Shown here: positions 1-11,692 of the stretch, in pieces | Position numbering within the stretch: position 1 is the stretch's first letter | How the letters are laid out: each line of letters starts with the position of its first letter | Origin: Sipunculus nudus | Taxonomy: Eukaryota; Annelida; Sipuncula; Golfingiida; Sipunculidae | Direction: 5' to 3' | DNA: 64,000 nucleotides | NCBI GenBank assembly: GCA_026874595.1 | Contig: CM049316.1 | Coordinates: 29,495,339-29,559,338, forward strand | Program-made: the position numbers and the translations under genes | Notes under the pieces: model-generated | What the model was told of the DNA's origin: nothing | Database searches by the model: none | The model's input: only the letters and a program-made list of their open reading frames with translations

Positions 1-1579
1 TCACATGGCTCATATTTGAAATTGAGGATTTTTAGGCACCACCTACATCGACCTGTTTTTATGGGCATAAACCTTGTAATTTTAGCCCCTTTTAGCTTCT
101 GCATTCAAAATGTTTCATGATTAAACTATCAAGCCAAATAGTTTAATTTTTCACAAGCATTTCACTCAGGTAGGGTTCTCTCATTTCTCTAAGAATAGAT
201 GTAGTTCATTGATTTTTGGTAGATTCATGGAAAGCTCAAATTTGTCTTGTGGCCAAGTATGCCTACATCAAAATGAGAGCTGCAATAGTCTTCTTCTGCA
301 AAATTGATGTTTCAAATTCTGTAACTTTGCACAAAAACTATTCTTAGGTGGCCTTTATTCAAGTTGACTTAAAAAAATGATTTTTGGCTGAATTACAGGA
401 CAGTTAAAGGACTGTTGTGGTAGTAGACTTAGCTCTGTGGGTATATAAGCAGAAATGTACAGGCAACATAGATAATTGGTGTCCATCCAACTTATGTGTA
501 AGATAAATCCATTAATGAAATGTACATGCATTCTGATTTTGCTTTTAATAGGCATCTATTATTATACTTAACAATTTTGATAAAAAAATCTTATGAAAAT
601 GTCAGCATGAAAAAAGCATTATAGCTGGTCTCTCAGTAAACAGATTTTGCAACAGGCCAAGATTTTCTCTGTACCTATGAATTGCTTGGCAGACTGCCAA
701 CTGTTTCAGGTTTGGCAATAGGCCAAGTTTCAGTCTATCTGTTTATAGCTTTTGCAGACTGCAAATTTATCTCAGACTAGGTAACAAGTCAAGATTTTAT
801 TAAGTGCAGCCAGGTGCAGGTCATCAAGAGTTCACTCAGTGCAGTAGCTGCACATGCAAATTAAGTTACAGTTCACTGGGGTGTAAGTGCCCATCTCAGT
901 TGAGCTTGGTCCTCTGAGTGCACCTATACATCTTAGAAACTTCATCATATACAAGACTGGTGGCACCACTTACAATAATATTTGCACAGTCTATGTCCCT
1001 GCTTATTTCGAAGGAGGGATTTGACATATATCAGCCTGAAATTGTACATATCTATACATCTTGGATAGCTTCAACTGCACAAGACTGGTTGTGCCACTAA
1101 TTTTTTTTTTTTGCACAGTGTACGGCCCTGCCTATTTCTTAGGAGTGATTTGACATGTCAACCTAAAATTTGGCATGTCAATACATCTCAAATAGTTTTG
1201 TTGTTTATGACTTGTGGCGCCACCTACAATTTTTTTGGTGTTTCATGCTGTCTGTGCACATAGCTTAAGAGTGGTTTGAAGTATTTTCCTGAAATTTTGA
1301 ATGTCCATGCATCTTTGAGGGCCCAAAAACGGATGGTGCCACCTACATCACTTTGTGTTGTGTCCATCCATGTCAGTATTTTAGGAGTGATGTTTGTGTA
1401 ATTGGTGCTTGTACTCGGGTCCAAAATATTTAGTACTTGCACTGTACATGTACATGTCACAAATGTACTTGAAAAGTAATAAAGTACTTTTCAAATAATA
1501 GTCAAGCATGTTATCATGGAAGCATTATACCTGATGTTTATCCCTTTGCTCAGGTTCACAGTGGGTCTGTAGGCCTTGT
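1..1579 (+). repeat. Family B repeat element, 3' part, cut by the window edge
   Basis: Non-coding repeat. It ends at about 1550-1579 in a sequence like the other family B 3' ends (CAGGTTC..., then CTGTAGGCCTTGT), also seen at 10549-10575 and 45455-45483. The body resembles 9300-10570, with variants of the box GTGGCACCACCTAC and blocks rich in 'gcagccaggtgcaggtca'. No open frame of interest lies in it. It belongs to the intron or flank before the exon at 1854. The 5' end lies outside the window. Confidence 0.6.
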
Positions 1580-1853
1580 ACAAGATTACAAACAGATTGA
1601 ATATCAAGAATCATAGCAGCTAATTAGATGACGGCATGGCTTTTAGTTGGTAACTTATGGCCTTAACCTATGTTGCTCTATAATGAGTATAAAAAACTGA
1701 TGTTGTTATACTTTTAAGCCCTCTAATGCTGTGAATACCTCTAAGAGAGCTGTGGAATCAATTTTAGGAAAATGCTCCAGCTTGAAATATTTTGGACATT
1801 TCAGTGAGAATGTCCATTTGAAAATAATTTACATTAACTTTTCTTTATTATAG

Positions 1854-3592
1854 GTTCTCAAGTACAGGATAACAGGGTTTTTGTGACTCAATTAACAGGA
1901 AGTGTCAGTCAACACAATCTTAATCGTGGTATGCTTTCAGGAATCCAGGCCAATTCAGCTCTTCCAGCTCAAACATCAGTTTCCACTGGACATGGCCAGT
2001 GTTTTGCCACACCAGCTCACAGACACATGAACCATGCAGATTTTATGCCAAGAGCAAATCAGAATTTCAATAAAACACCAAACTATAATTCTTTAAAACC
2101 TGCTGTACCAAATCATGCAACACAGCTGATCAGAGCACCTGTGGTGGATTTATGTGACGATGAACCTATTGTTGTAAAGATAGAAACAGAAGATGATTCC
2201 CTCACCACATCAAACCAGTCTTCTCACGATCATGCAGAAAATTCAAAGACCAACAATCATCAGTTAAAGAATAATCATAAATTATGTAGTGAAAATCAAA
2301 GTACAGAAAAGCATTGCAGGTCAGCCTCAGAATCTCCTGTCATCCAAACAGAACCTGTGACAAGCATTTCAGAGCATGCTTGTGATGAGAGGAATTTTGA
2401 ATTTGACAGAACTCGCATATCACTCAAAAACAGTGACAGTTCCAGCAAGCAGGATGTCAAAACACCAAACACACAAATCTGGAAGAGACCTGCTCAAGAT
2501 TGGGCTATGATTGAAAATAAAATTAAAAGACTCAAAGAAGATCTGCTTGGTCCAGTAACTCAGAATGTTTGTGACTCACAAATAACTAATTCAGGTTCTG
2601 CTGCAGATATGGATTCCTTGGAAGAAAATGAAGTAAACTTGAGTCATCATCAAGATGCACAATGCAACGAATCAATGACGGTTACACATCCAGATGAGCC
2701 GACCAAAGAAATCAAAGTTTGTCAAGCACAAACAGAATATAGTGAAGCACACCTGGATGAAGCCAAGAAGGTCGAACATTCCCAGTTTCCAGAACCACAA
2801 TTCAGTGATTCTGAAGAGGTTCATCATCTGGAAGTACACAACAGTAAATCTAAGGAGGGAAAGCAATCAGATAGACAGTTCTCTAAATTCAAACAGGTGC
2901 AACAGTCAGAAGAACAATTCAAGGAGACTGAATTTCAGTATCCACAAACAAAGTTCCCTGAAGCATGTGAGGTTCAACACCCAGACACACCATTTACTGA
3001 GATAAGAAAAGTACAAAATCCAGAAGAAGCACAGTTCAAAAGCAAGAAAGTTGAACACCATGAATTACAAGCTCCACAGAAAAGAGATTCTGAACATATG
3101 CAGTCCAGTGATGATGACGAAGATAACAGTGAAAGTGGTCATCATACTCCTTCCGCTCCAAATTTCTGTGTTTCAAAAGCCTCTAGTCCAGGTATTTTAG
3201 GAACATCCCTTTCTCATGGATTTAGCAGCACACATATTAACGCAGCACCTAAAACAAATGATGAAACTGAACCTTGGGTTTTTCCTGATATGTTGGAGAA
3301 TGTTAATCAAACAGCATTAACAGCCATCACTTCTAAGCTGTACCACATACAGCAAAGGCTTCATAACCTTAGAGAGCCTGCAGACAATCTCATGCTACTT
3401 ATTGCAATTCAGAATCAGGTGCAAAGCTTGGATAGCCTGGTGTTATGTCTTGAGGAAATGTCAAAACCTGAGCAACCTGAAACACAAGTGGGGCATCGAC
3501 TCAGTAAAATAGAAGAAAAACTGGGCACTTTGGACAGTATATGGAATGCACTTAGGGAACTGAAAGGTGAAAATAATGTAAGGAAGTCTTAG
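1854..3592 (+). CDS. Terminal coding exon of an unrecognised, probably nuclear protein
   Basis: An open frame of 578 codons runs from a good splice acceptor (T-rich tract, then TTATTATAG ending at 1853) to TAG at 3590-3592. The first two bases complete a codon split by the intron, so upstream exons lie outside the window. No ATG or GTG in it need be the start. Composition is polar, rich in Q, S, E and H, and disordered in appearance. A VVDLCDDE stretch (nt 2141-2164) fits a SUMO-interaction motif. It is followed by VKIE (nt 2174-2185), a psi-K-x-E sumoylation consensus. Basic K/R-rich patches occur near nt 2515-2545. At about nt 2730-3080 a degenerate repeat of roughly 20 residues recurs (EV/KV-x-H/Q-x-E...QF). 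The last 100 residues (nt 3285-3590) have heptad-like leucines, suggesting a coiled coil. I do not recognise the family. A chromatin or SUMO-linked role is inference only. Confidence 0.8.
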
Positions 3593-3886
3593 GTAGAATC
3601 ATTTAGCTTTTAAATGCAATATTACGGTAAATAATTGGGATAATGCAAATTTCACATTTACTGAACATAGTACACTGTCCCATTTAAGAAAAATAAGGAT
3701 TGTCTTTTTAAATTTATCTGAGGGAGGGCAACTTTATGCCATTTGTTATATTCTGATTAAACCATGATTTATAAGCATCTGGCTTATTTTTTACTGGTAC
3801 ACATTTACTGAGGTATTTTTATCTCACTTTAGGACACTTTGCTACTATCTGCTCCTTTAATCCACAAAGAAGGGTGATGCATGTGG
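3593..3886 (+). other. Likely 3' UTR of the 1854-3592 exon
   Basis: AT-rich unique sequence follows the TAG stop. A candidate polyadenylation signal ATTAAA lies at 3756-3761, about 165 bp after the stop. A family B repeat begins right after, at about 3887. No other coding sign is seen. Confidence 0.4.
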
Positions 3887-5225
3887 ATTTTTAGCGAACC
3901 TGTGAGCTTATGCGATGGTGTGGCATCGTCCGGCGTCTGTATTCTGTACGTTAACCTATACTATCTTGAAAATGGCAAGAGTTAGCATCACAAAATTTTA
4001 TGCAAAATATTAGTCATCTAAAAAACTCTATCGGATTTTGCTTATTTTTGACAAATTGCATTTTCTTAGATTTTATAGGTAAAAAGCTTTAAAAATCTTC
4101 TTCTCTGAAACTGTTCAGCCAAATTGTCCAGTATTTCACAGAAATGATTCCTGGAACAATCTCTCTCAAGTTTGTTCGAATGGTTTAAGTTCCATTATTT
4201 TTGGCCAAGTTACAGGATGTTGAACTTAGTCATCCGTCCAAAAAAGCATACTAAAATTACAATCTCAGAAATGGCTGGAGCTATCATCACCAAATTTTAT
4301 GCCAATGTTGGTCACATGAGTCATATCTGAAATTGAGGTATTGGTGGATCCACCTGCATTGGCCTTTTTTGTAGGGGGGTCATCAGTGCCCCTATCCATA
4401 TGGCCAAATTGTTTAATATCGCACAGAAATGATCCTAGGGTAGTGCTTTCTGAAGTTTGTTCAAATGGTCTCAGTTCAGTGACTTTTGGCTGAGTTATGG
4501 GAAGCTGAATTTAGTCATATGCCATAACAGCCCATTTTAGCTCAGTGGCTACAAAGAACATCTTCTCAAAAACCACTGGGCCAAATTCTTAAATCTCACA
4601 CATAAATTATCCTTAGATGCTGATAATTCAAGTTTGTTCAAATGGTTCTGGTTCAGTAAATTTTGGCTGAGTTATCAGAAGCTTAACTTAGCCATTTTGC
4701 TGTATTTTCCCATACGAGTTATAAACCTGCAAAACTTTTTTTGACTGACACCACTGAGGCCAATTTGTTTAATATTTTACAGGAATAATCCCCTGAATAA
4801 TTCTTATAATAATTGTCTTTTATGGTTCCAAAGAATAAATTTTGGCTGAATTATAAAGATTGAATCGAGTCATTTTACCATACATGTTAGTTGTGTGAAG
4901 CAGATACATCTAGCCTGGCACCAGTTTATCAGCATCCGTTACAGAATGCCTCTTGACATTTAGATTTCAGGTTATCTATGGTTAATATTGACAAGAATTT
5001 TTTTTCAAGAAATGACAAAGCTTTTAAAAAATGTTGATTTATGATTTTACATATTCCTCATGCCAGGCAATGTTTACAATCACAGGTATACAGCTCTCTG
5101 TGGGTGTATAAAGACGGCTGTACATTGATTATAAATAATTGGTATCCATCCTCAACTTTATTCAAGATTTTGCCATCAGTGAGATGTATCTGTATTATAA
5201 TTTTGCATTCAATATGCATCTGTAG
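3887..5225 (+). repeat. Family B element, 5' part (copy B1)
   Basis: Begins with the family B 5' end TTTTTAGCGAACCTGTGAGC, followed by a CGTCCG-rich stretch. The body includes the shared block 'ccaaattgtccagtatttcacagaaatg', also seen near 8840 and 43290. The tail at 5085-5225 resembles 430-555 of the copy at the window start. A second family B 5' end interrupts it at 5226. No 3' end that clearly belongs to this copy was found. Confidence 0.6.
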
Positions 5226-5379
5226 TAATTTTTAGCGAACTTGTGAGGTAATGCGATGGTTTGGCATAGTCTGTCATCAACGTTAACCCATACTATTTCG
5301 AAAACAACTGGAGCTAGTATCATTAAATTTAATGAAAAAAATTAGCCAAATGAAAAACTGCATTTTCTTAGATTTTTTA

Positions 5380-7430
5380 GCTCAGCTGACTGAAAGTCAT
5401 CTGAGCTATAGCGATCACTCTTTGTCCGTCGTCCGTCTGTCCGTCTGTCCGTCCGTTAACCAGGCACAAATCGTAACCGCTGGACCTAGAACCTTGTAAC
5501 TTGGGATTCTGAGAGGTCCATAAAAAATCTCCTTGGAAACCAGAAATTAGGTCTCTGTTACCCATATCCTTCGAGCTATGTGGCCCCAAAGTACCCCCCA
5601 GAAAAGTAAAAAATTTCATACAAAAACTTCAATATCTCATTAACTACTTGACTGATGGTCATGATTTTTGGCATACATATTGATCATGAGATGTTACATC
5701 ACTTCCTGCAGACTGGTGGCGCCACCTGTATTTTTCGATTTTTTACGAATTTTTTTCTCTATTTTTGAGACCTTTAAAAATGTGAACATCTGTTAACAAG
5801 GCACAAATCATAAAGACTGGACTTAGAATCTTAATTCTTGACACACTGAGAGGTCCATGAAAAATCTCCTTGGAAACCAGAAATTAGGTCTCTGTTACCC
5901 ATATCCTTTGAGCTATGGGGCCCCAAAGTACCCCCCAGAATAGTAAAAAATTTCATACAAAAACTTCAATATCTCAATAACTACATCACTGATGGTCTTC
6001 ATTTTTGGCATACATATTGATCATGAGATGTTCGATCAGTTCCTGCAGACTGGTGGCGCCATCTGTACTGTTTGATTTTTTACGATTTTTTTCCTCTATT
6101 TTTGAGACCTTTGAGGATGCTGTCATCTGTTACATGGCACAATTCATAACGACTGGACCTAGAATCTTCATTTTCGACACACTGAGAGACCTATGAAAAG
6201 TCTCCATGGAAACCAGAAATTAGGTCTCTGTTACCCATATCCTTCGAGCTATGGGGCCCAAAATTCCCCCCCAGAATAGTCAAAAATTTCATACAAAAAC
6301 TTCAATATCTCATTAACTACATCACTGATGGTCATGACTTTCGACATACATATTGATCATGAGATGTTTCATCAGTTTGTGCAGACTGGTGGCGCCACCT
6401 GTATTTTTCAATGTTCACGAATTGTTTTCTCCATTTTTGAGACCTTTAAGGATGTAGTTATCTGTCAACAGGGTACAAATCGTAACGACTGGACCTAGAA
6501 TCTTCGTTCTTGACACACAGGGAGACCCATGATAAGTCTCCATGGAAACCTGAAATTTGGTCTCTGTTACCCATATCCTTTGAGCTATGGCACTCCAAAG
6601 TACAGCTCAGAATAATGGAAAATTTGATACAAAAGCTAAAGTATCTGAACAACTAATGCAGAGATAACCATAATTGTTTGCATGGATATTGATCATGGAG
6701 TGTTTCATAAGTTTCTGCAGACTGGTGGCACCACCTGTATTTGTTCGGTTTTTTTTACGAAATTTTTCTGTATTTTTGAGACCTTTAAAGATATGAACAT
6801 CTGTTAACAGGGCACAAATCATAAAAACTGGACCAAGAATCTTCATTCTTGACACACAGGGAGACCCATGAAAAGTCTCCATGGAAACTTGAAATTAGGT
6901 CTCTGTTACCCATATTCTTTAAGTTGTATGGGTCCAAAATACCCCCCCCCCCCCCAGAATAATGGAAAATTTGATACAAAAACTGCAGTATTTCAATAAC
7001 TACAACACTGATGGTCATGATTTTTGGCATACATATTTATCATGAGCTGTTCCATCAGTTTCTGCAGACTGGGTGTGCCACCTCTATTTTTTTTTTCAAA
7101 TTTTTACGAATTTTTTTCTTTTTTTTGAGACCTTTAAAGATGTGGTTATCTGTCAACAGGGTACAAATCGCAACAACTGGACCTAGAATCTTCATTCTTG
7201 TCATGCAAGGAGGCCCATGAAAGGTGCCTGTGGAAACTTGAAATTAAGTCTCTGTTACCCATATCCTTCAAGCTATAGGACTCAGAAGTATCCCTCAGAA
7301 TAATGGACAATTTGATACAAAAACTGAAGTATCTGAACAACTAATGCAGAGATCACCATGATTTTTTGCATGGATATTGACCATTAAGTGTTTTTATTAG
7401 TTTCTTCAGACTGGTGGAGCCACCTGTATT
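5380..7430 (+). repeat. Tandem array, about 336-bp unit, six copies
   Basis: The marker 'gagctatggggcccc' and its variants recur near 5575, 5912, 6248, 6584, 6923 and 7272, giving steps of 336-348 bp. Each unit contains 'caatatctcattaacta', the box CTGGTGGCGCCACCTGT or a variant, 'ctctatttttgagacc' and 'ctagaatcttcattcttgacac'. It is the central array of element A1. The short open frames in it are not conserved as proteins. Confidence 0.85.
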
Positions 7431-7433
7431 TTT

Positions 7434-8618
7434 GTATCCGCCAAAACGAAGTTTTGCGGATACTATGTTTTTGACCGAGTTCCTCCGCCGCCGTGGCGTT
7501 CGTTTCCAGAGAGCTCCTCGGAGACTAATGGACCGATTTTTCCCAAACTTACACCTATTATCGGGTCACATGTGAACTGGTGCCTAACCAATTTGCATTG
7601 ACCTCTGACCTTTCCTCTCTAACCAGTGTCCATTTGTGGGTCTGTTTCCACTCATAAACCCTCATATCTCGGGAACCGTTTGACCGATCAGGAAATAAAA
7701 TTGATACAAATGTAGCCCTTGGATTGCTTTATAACATACACAAAAAATGGTGGCGCCACCTGTAACCATGTTTGCACAGTGTCCATCTGTTCATCTGCCT
7801 TGGGTTAAAATCACTCATATCTCTGCAGTGAATTGACTAATTCACCTGAAATTCGTCATGTGTATACATCCAGGATAGCTTTCTTGATTTTATGACAGGT
7901 GGCGCCACCTACGTTCATGTTCACGCTGATGACATCCAAGCTTATATCTTGGGAACCGTTTGACCGATCAGGAAATAAAATTTATACAAATGTAGCCCTT
8001 TGATAGCTCTGTAACATACACAAAAAATGGTGGCGCCACCTGTAACAATGTTTGCACAGCGTCTGTCTGTTAGTCTGCCGTGGCCTAAAATTACTCATTT
8101 CTCTGTAGTGGATCGACATAACTGCCTAAAATTTTGCAGGTTTATACATCGTGGACAGCTTTCTTGATTTTATGACAGGTGGCGCCACCTACATTCTAGT
8201 TAACGCTGGACGCATCCAAGCTCATATCTCAGGAACCATTTGACCGATTGGGCCAAAATTGTGCATGTGTTTAGATCTCACATAGGTCTTTATCATACAC
8301 AAAACTGGAGGGGTTACCTGGAAAGATTTTTGCACAGTGTTTGTCTGTTTGTCTGCCATGGGCAAAAATTGCTCATATACATGTAGTGGTTTGACTTTTC
8401 TGCCTAAAATTTTGCAGGTGTATACAACTTGGACAGCTTTCTGGATTTGTGGTAGGTGGCACAACCTACATACACATTTAGGCTGCAGACATCCATGCTA
8501 ATATGCAACATACCTCACTCTATTTCCCCTTGCCACTCAATCCATGCCTCACTATCTGATTTTGGCAGATACATGTAGTCACTTGTCGGTTACCCGTATT
8601 CTAGTTTTAAAAGTTTAC
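7434..8618 (+). mobile_element. Family D repeat element nested in the 336-bp array
   Basis: Starts with an inverted hairpin, GTATCCGCC...GCGGATAC (7436-7470), and ends near 'tcggttacccgtattctagtttt'. The inside is a tandem of about 290 bp (two half units) built around TGGTGGCGCCACCTGTAAC and CAGGTGGCGCCACCTAC. The related array of element A2 (34201-34262) runs from 'agccacctgtattttttt' straight to 'agatatattaatacagac'. That marks this segment as an insertion. Inverted or partial copies lie near 15196-16050, 31610-31845 and 45200-45320. Confidence 0.6.
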
Positions 8619-10575
8619 ACATTTTTCTCTATTTTTGAGATATATAAATACAGACTAAATCTTGGCCTGTTGGTTAATCTGTTTGATGCTTCAGTTGAAT
8701 GGGTATATACTACCATTCTGATGATAAAATTTCCTTTTGCGAATCTCTTCCCAGTCAGCTGAGCGTCATGACCCATGGGTCACTTGTTAGAGAAAAAGCT
8801 AAAAAAACTTTTAAAATTTGTCCTCCAAAACAGTCAAGCCAAATTGTTCAGTATTTCACAGAAATAATCTTTTATACCATCTCTCTCAAGTTTGTTCGAA
8901 TGGTTCAAATTCTATGAATTTTGGCTGAGTTACAGGAAGTTAAACTTAGCTAACTGTCCAAAAAATTATATTAATATAATTTCTCAGGAATAGCAGGAGC
9001 TATCCTCCTTAGATTTAATGCAATAATCTGTCACATATCCAGTGTTGTGGTATTCAGCTTATTTATTTGCTATCTGCATTTACTTAGATTTTATAGGGAA
9101 AAAGCTGAAAAACCTTTAAAAGTCTTCTTATTTTACAAAAATGATCCCAGAGGCAAGCCCTCTCAGGTTTGTTCAAATGGTTTGCATTTGATGAATTTTA
9201 GTGGTGTTACACAAATTTGAACAGTCATTTTGCCTATAAAGCATACTGACATAGTAATCTCAGAAATGACAGAAGCTAGCATTACCAAGTATTGTGCAAA
9301 TGTTGGTCACATGACTCATATTTAAAGTTGCAGACTTTGTGGTGCCACCTACATTGACCTGTTTTTTATGGGCAAAAACCTCATAATTTTAGCCTCTTTC
9401 AGCTTAAAATGTTTGTGATGAAACTGTCAAGTTGAATCGTTCAATTTTTCAAAAGAATTATCCTAGGACATGGTTATTTCAATCATATCAGAAAAGCTTA
9501 AGTTGGTCTTATGGCTATTTCAAATTGAAAATTATTTTCAATTATAACTTTTGTAACATTGCACAAAAATTATTCATAGGTGGCCTTTGTTCAAGTTAAC
9601 TTGAATGATTTTTGGCATAATTATTGGACCTTTAACAATGAAAGAAAAAAAGATATTTTGATAACAAGTTTATGAATATGTCAGCTTGAAAAAAAAGCAT
9701 TTTAGCCAAAGCCTTTCAATATGTGTAAACAGATTTATACCAACAGACCAATATTGTGTTTGTATCTTTAAATAGGTTGAGAAACTGCCAACTTTTTCAG
9801 ATTTGGCAACAGATCAAGAGTTCATTCAGTGCAGCCAGATATAGGTCAAGAGTTCAGTCAGTGCAACCAAGCACAAGGCATGTGATCACCTCATTAGTGA
9901 CATGTGAACACCTCATGGCCACCATGTGATCACCTCATGGGTGTCATGCCCCTCAGGGCTGCATGTGGACTACCAACTGTGTCAGATTATGCAACAGGTC
10001 AAGAGTTCACTCAGTGCAGCCAGGTACAGGTCGAAAGTTCACTCAGTCTAGCCAGGTGCAGGTCATGAGTTCTCTTAGTGCAGTAGCCTGAGCCAGCTGG
10101 CAAATTTGTCACAGTTCACTCGGGGGAACTGCCTTTCTCACCTAAGCCTGGTCAGCCCCATGCATCAGACTCAAGGTAAGTTTGATGTATTGGCCTGATG
10201 TTTTGACCTGTCTATGTGTCTTTGATGGCTTTCTCGTTCACTAGACAGGTGTCGCCACCTACAATGGCTTTTGCAAAATGTATGTGCCTGCTTATTTCTA
10301 CAGAGGAATTTGATATATCAGCCTTAAAATGGGCATATATATATATCTCTGATAGCTTCATTGTTTACAAGACTGATGGTGCCAGCTACAATATTTTTGT
10401 GTTGTGTGCACCCATGCCAGAATTTCAGCAGTGATGTTTGTGTAATTTTTTTCTTATTCAAAATGTTTAGTATTTGCATTGTTCATATACATGAGAAGTA
10501 ATGGTCCAGCATTGAAGCATTATACTTGGTGTATTTCCCAATGCACAGGTTCGCACTAGGCCTGTAGGCCTTGTT

Positions 10576-11470
10576 TATGAAGACATATCAAAATATTTCA
10601 CTCTGCTGCAAGCAGACCTGGGTAATATGATTTTAAATAAACATCCAGATTTATTTGGGTTTCTAGGTACCTGTGGTTTGTGGCATGACCATGGAAATGA
10701 AAATGAAGTTTTGCATGAGTGATGTGTATATAAGTCACGGAACCTCCAGGTATTTGAGAGCACAGACCACAAATATTATTTTCTTTTTGTCTGAAAATAA
10801 GTTTGTCTGGGATTTAAATGAGCAATGGGCTGACAAGGAACTCTGTTCTTTGTGGGAATTTGTGGATAAATTGCAGTGTGTAAGTGTATGGATGAAGACA
10901 AATGTGAAAACTAATCCAAAGGAGCATTCTTATCAAACTGTAGTATGAAACTAATTAAATCCTTGAAATGTCATTATGTTTGGAACACCGATGCATATTG
11001 TGCCACAGATAAACCGGAGATGCATGTAGCAGCCAGCACACTTGTCAAACACCGATATACTGCTACTTCAGTAAAAGAATAGCTCATGAAATATATTTGT
11101 AGGGGGGGGGGGTATTCAAATGAGCTAATACACAAACGGTCAGGTGGGCACAGGAATAGGTTATCCTGGATTGTTTTGTCCAACATGGTTACTACCAGTT
11201 ATGAAACCAGGGAACTGAGAGATTGCTATGGGGACTCATTTGGGGTTGAAAGGTTGTGGCATCCCTTGAAGCCAGCATTCTATCAATAAATATTTAATAT
11301 TTGTTGTATTTTCAACTCAGAGTCTAGTTAATGTGTTGATTTAATCATTGATTTTATTTAATTATATCAGTGTTTATAGTGGGTTTCACAAGTCAGGTAA
11401 TTCTTTTATGGTTCGCTGCTTGTAACCCTGGTATATACCACAATTCCAAGTATACCACACATCATTTAAT
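10576..11470. other. No gene seen
   Basis: Unique-looking AT-rich sequence with a poly-G run near 11102. Open frames of up to about 90 codons occur on both strands. None shows a recognisable domain or splice context. Confidence 0.5.
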
Positions 11471-11692
11471 TTATACTGTTTAGCTGAAATCTGAACCTTC
11501 AAGAACAATGATATTACAGTTAATCAAAAATGTTTGTAAGAAAATAAAATAATTCTGGAAAGCATCAGGTTTTGACATCATTTATACTGTTTAGCTGAAA
11601 TCTGAACCTTCAAGAACAATGATACTACAGTTAATCAAAAATGATTTTAAGAAAGTAAAATAATTCTGGAAAGCACCAGGTTTTGACAGGAT
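11471..11692 (+). repeat. Two-copy tandem duplication, 111-bp unit
   Basis: Copy one is 11471-11581 and copy two 11582-11692. Both begin 'ttatactgtttagctgaaat' and differ at only a few bases ('gatatt' vs 'gatact', 'tgtttgtaag' vs 'tgattttaag', 'gcatcagg' vs 'gcaccagg'). Non-coding. Confidence 0.9.

Larger units (their letters stand above)
5374..8788 (+). mobile_element. Family A Helentron-like non-autonomous element (copy A1)
   Basis: The 5' end (from about 5374) is TTTTTAGCTCAGCTGACT, followed by AGTCATCTGAGCTATAGCG and a (GTCCGTCT)n tract. The 3' end (8750-8788) is CAGTCAGCTGAGCG, the 14-bp palindrome TGACCCATGGGTCA and CTTGTT. The subterminal GCTCAGCTGACT and its inverse AGTCAGCTGAGC form inverted repeats. 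The centre is a tandem array (5380-7430) plus a nested family D element (7434-8618). Non-coding. It lies inside a family B element. The intact version of its target (gatttt/atagagaaaaagc) is readable at 43227-43250. Confidence 0.65.
5226..10575 (+). mobile_element. Family B element (copy B2), interrupted by family A element
   Basis: The 5' end is TTTTTAGCGAACTTGTGAGG at 5229. The 3' end at 10549-10575 has GCACAGGTTCGCACTAGG, the short hairpin AGGCC-TGTA-GGCCT, and then TGTT. The subterminal GCGAACYTGTG (5') and CACAGGTTCGC (3') are inverted copies of each other. This layout fits non-autonomous Helentron-type elements (HINEs). A family A element (5374-8788) sits inside. The body resumes at 8789 with 'agagaaaaagct', which matches the uninterrupted body of other B copies near 43235. 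No replicase or helicase frame is visible. Confidence 0.6.

Noticed and set aside
5380-7430. Regularly spaced repeats that could suggest a CRISPR-like array
   Set aside because: The whole 336-bp unit is repeated, not short repeats with unique spacers, and the host is a eukaryote.
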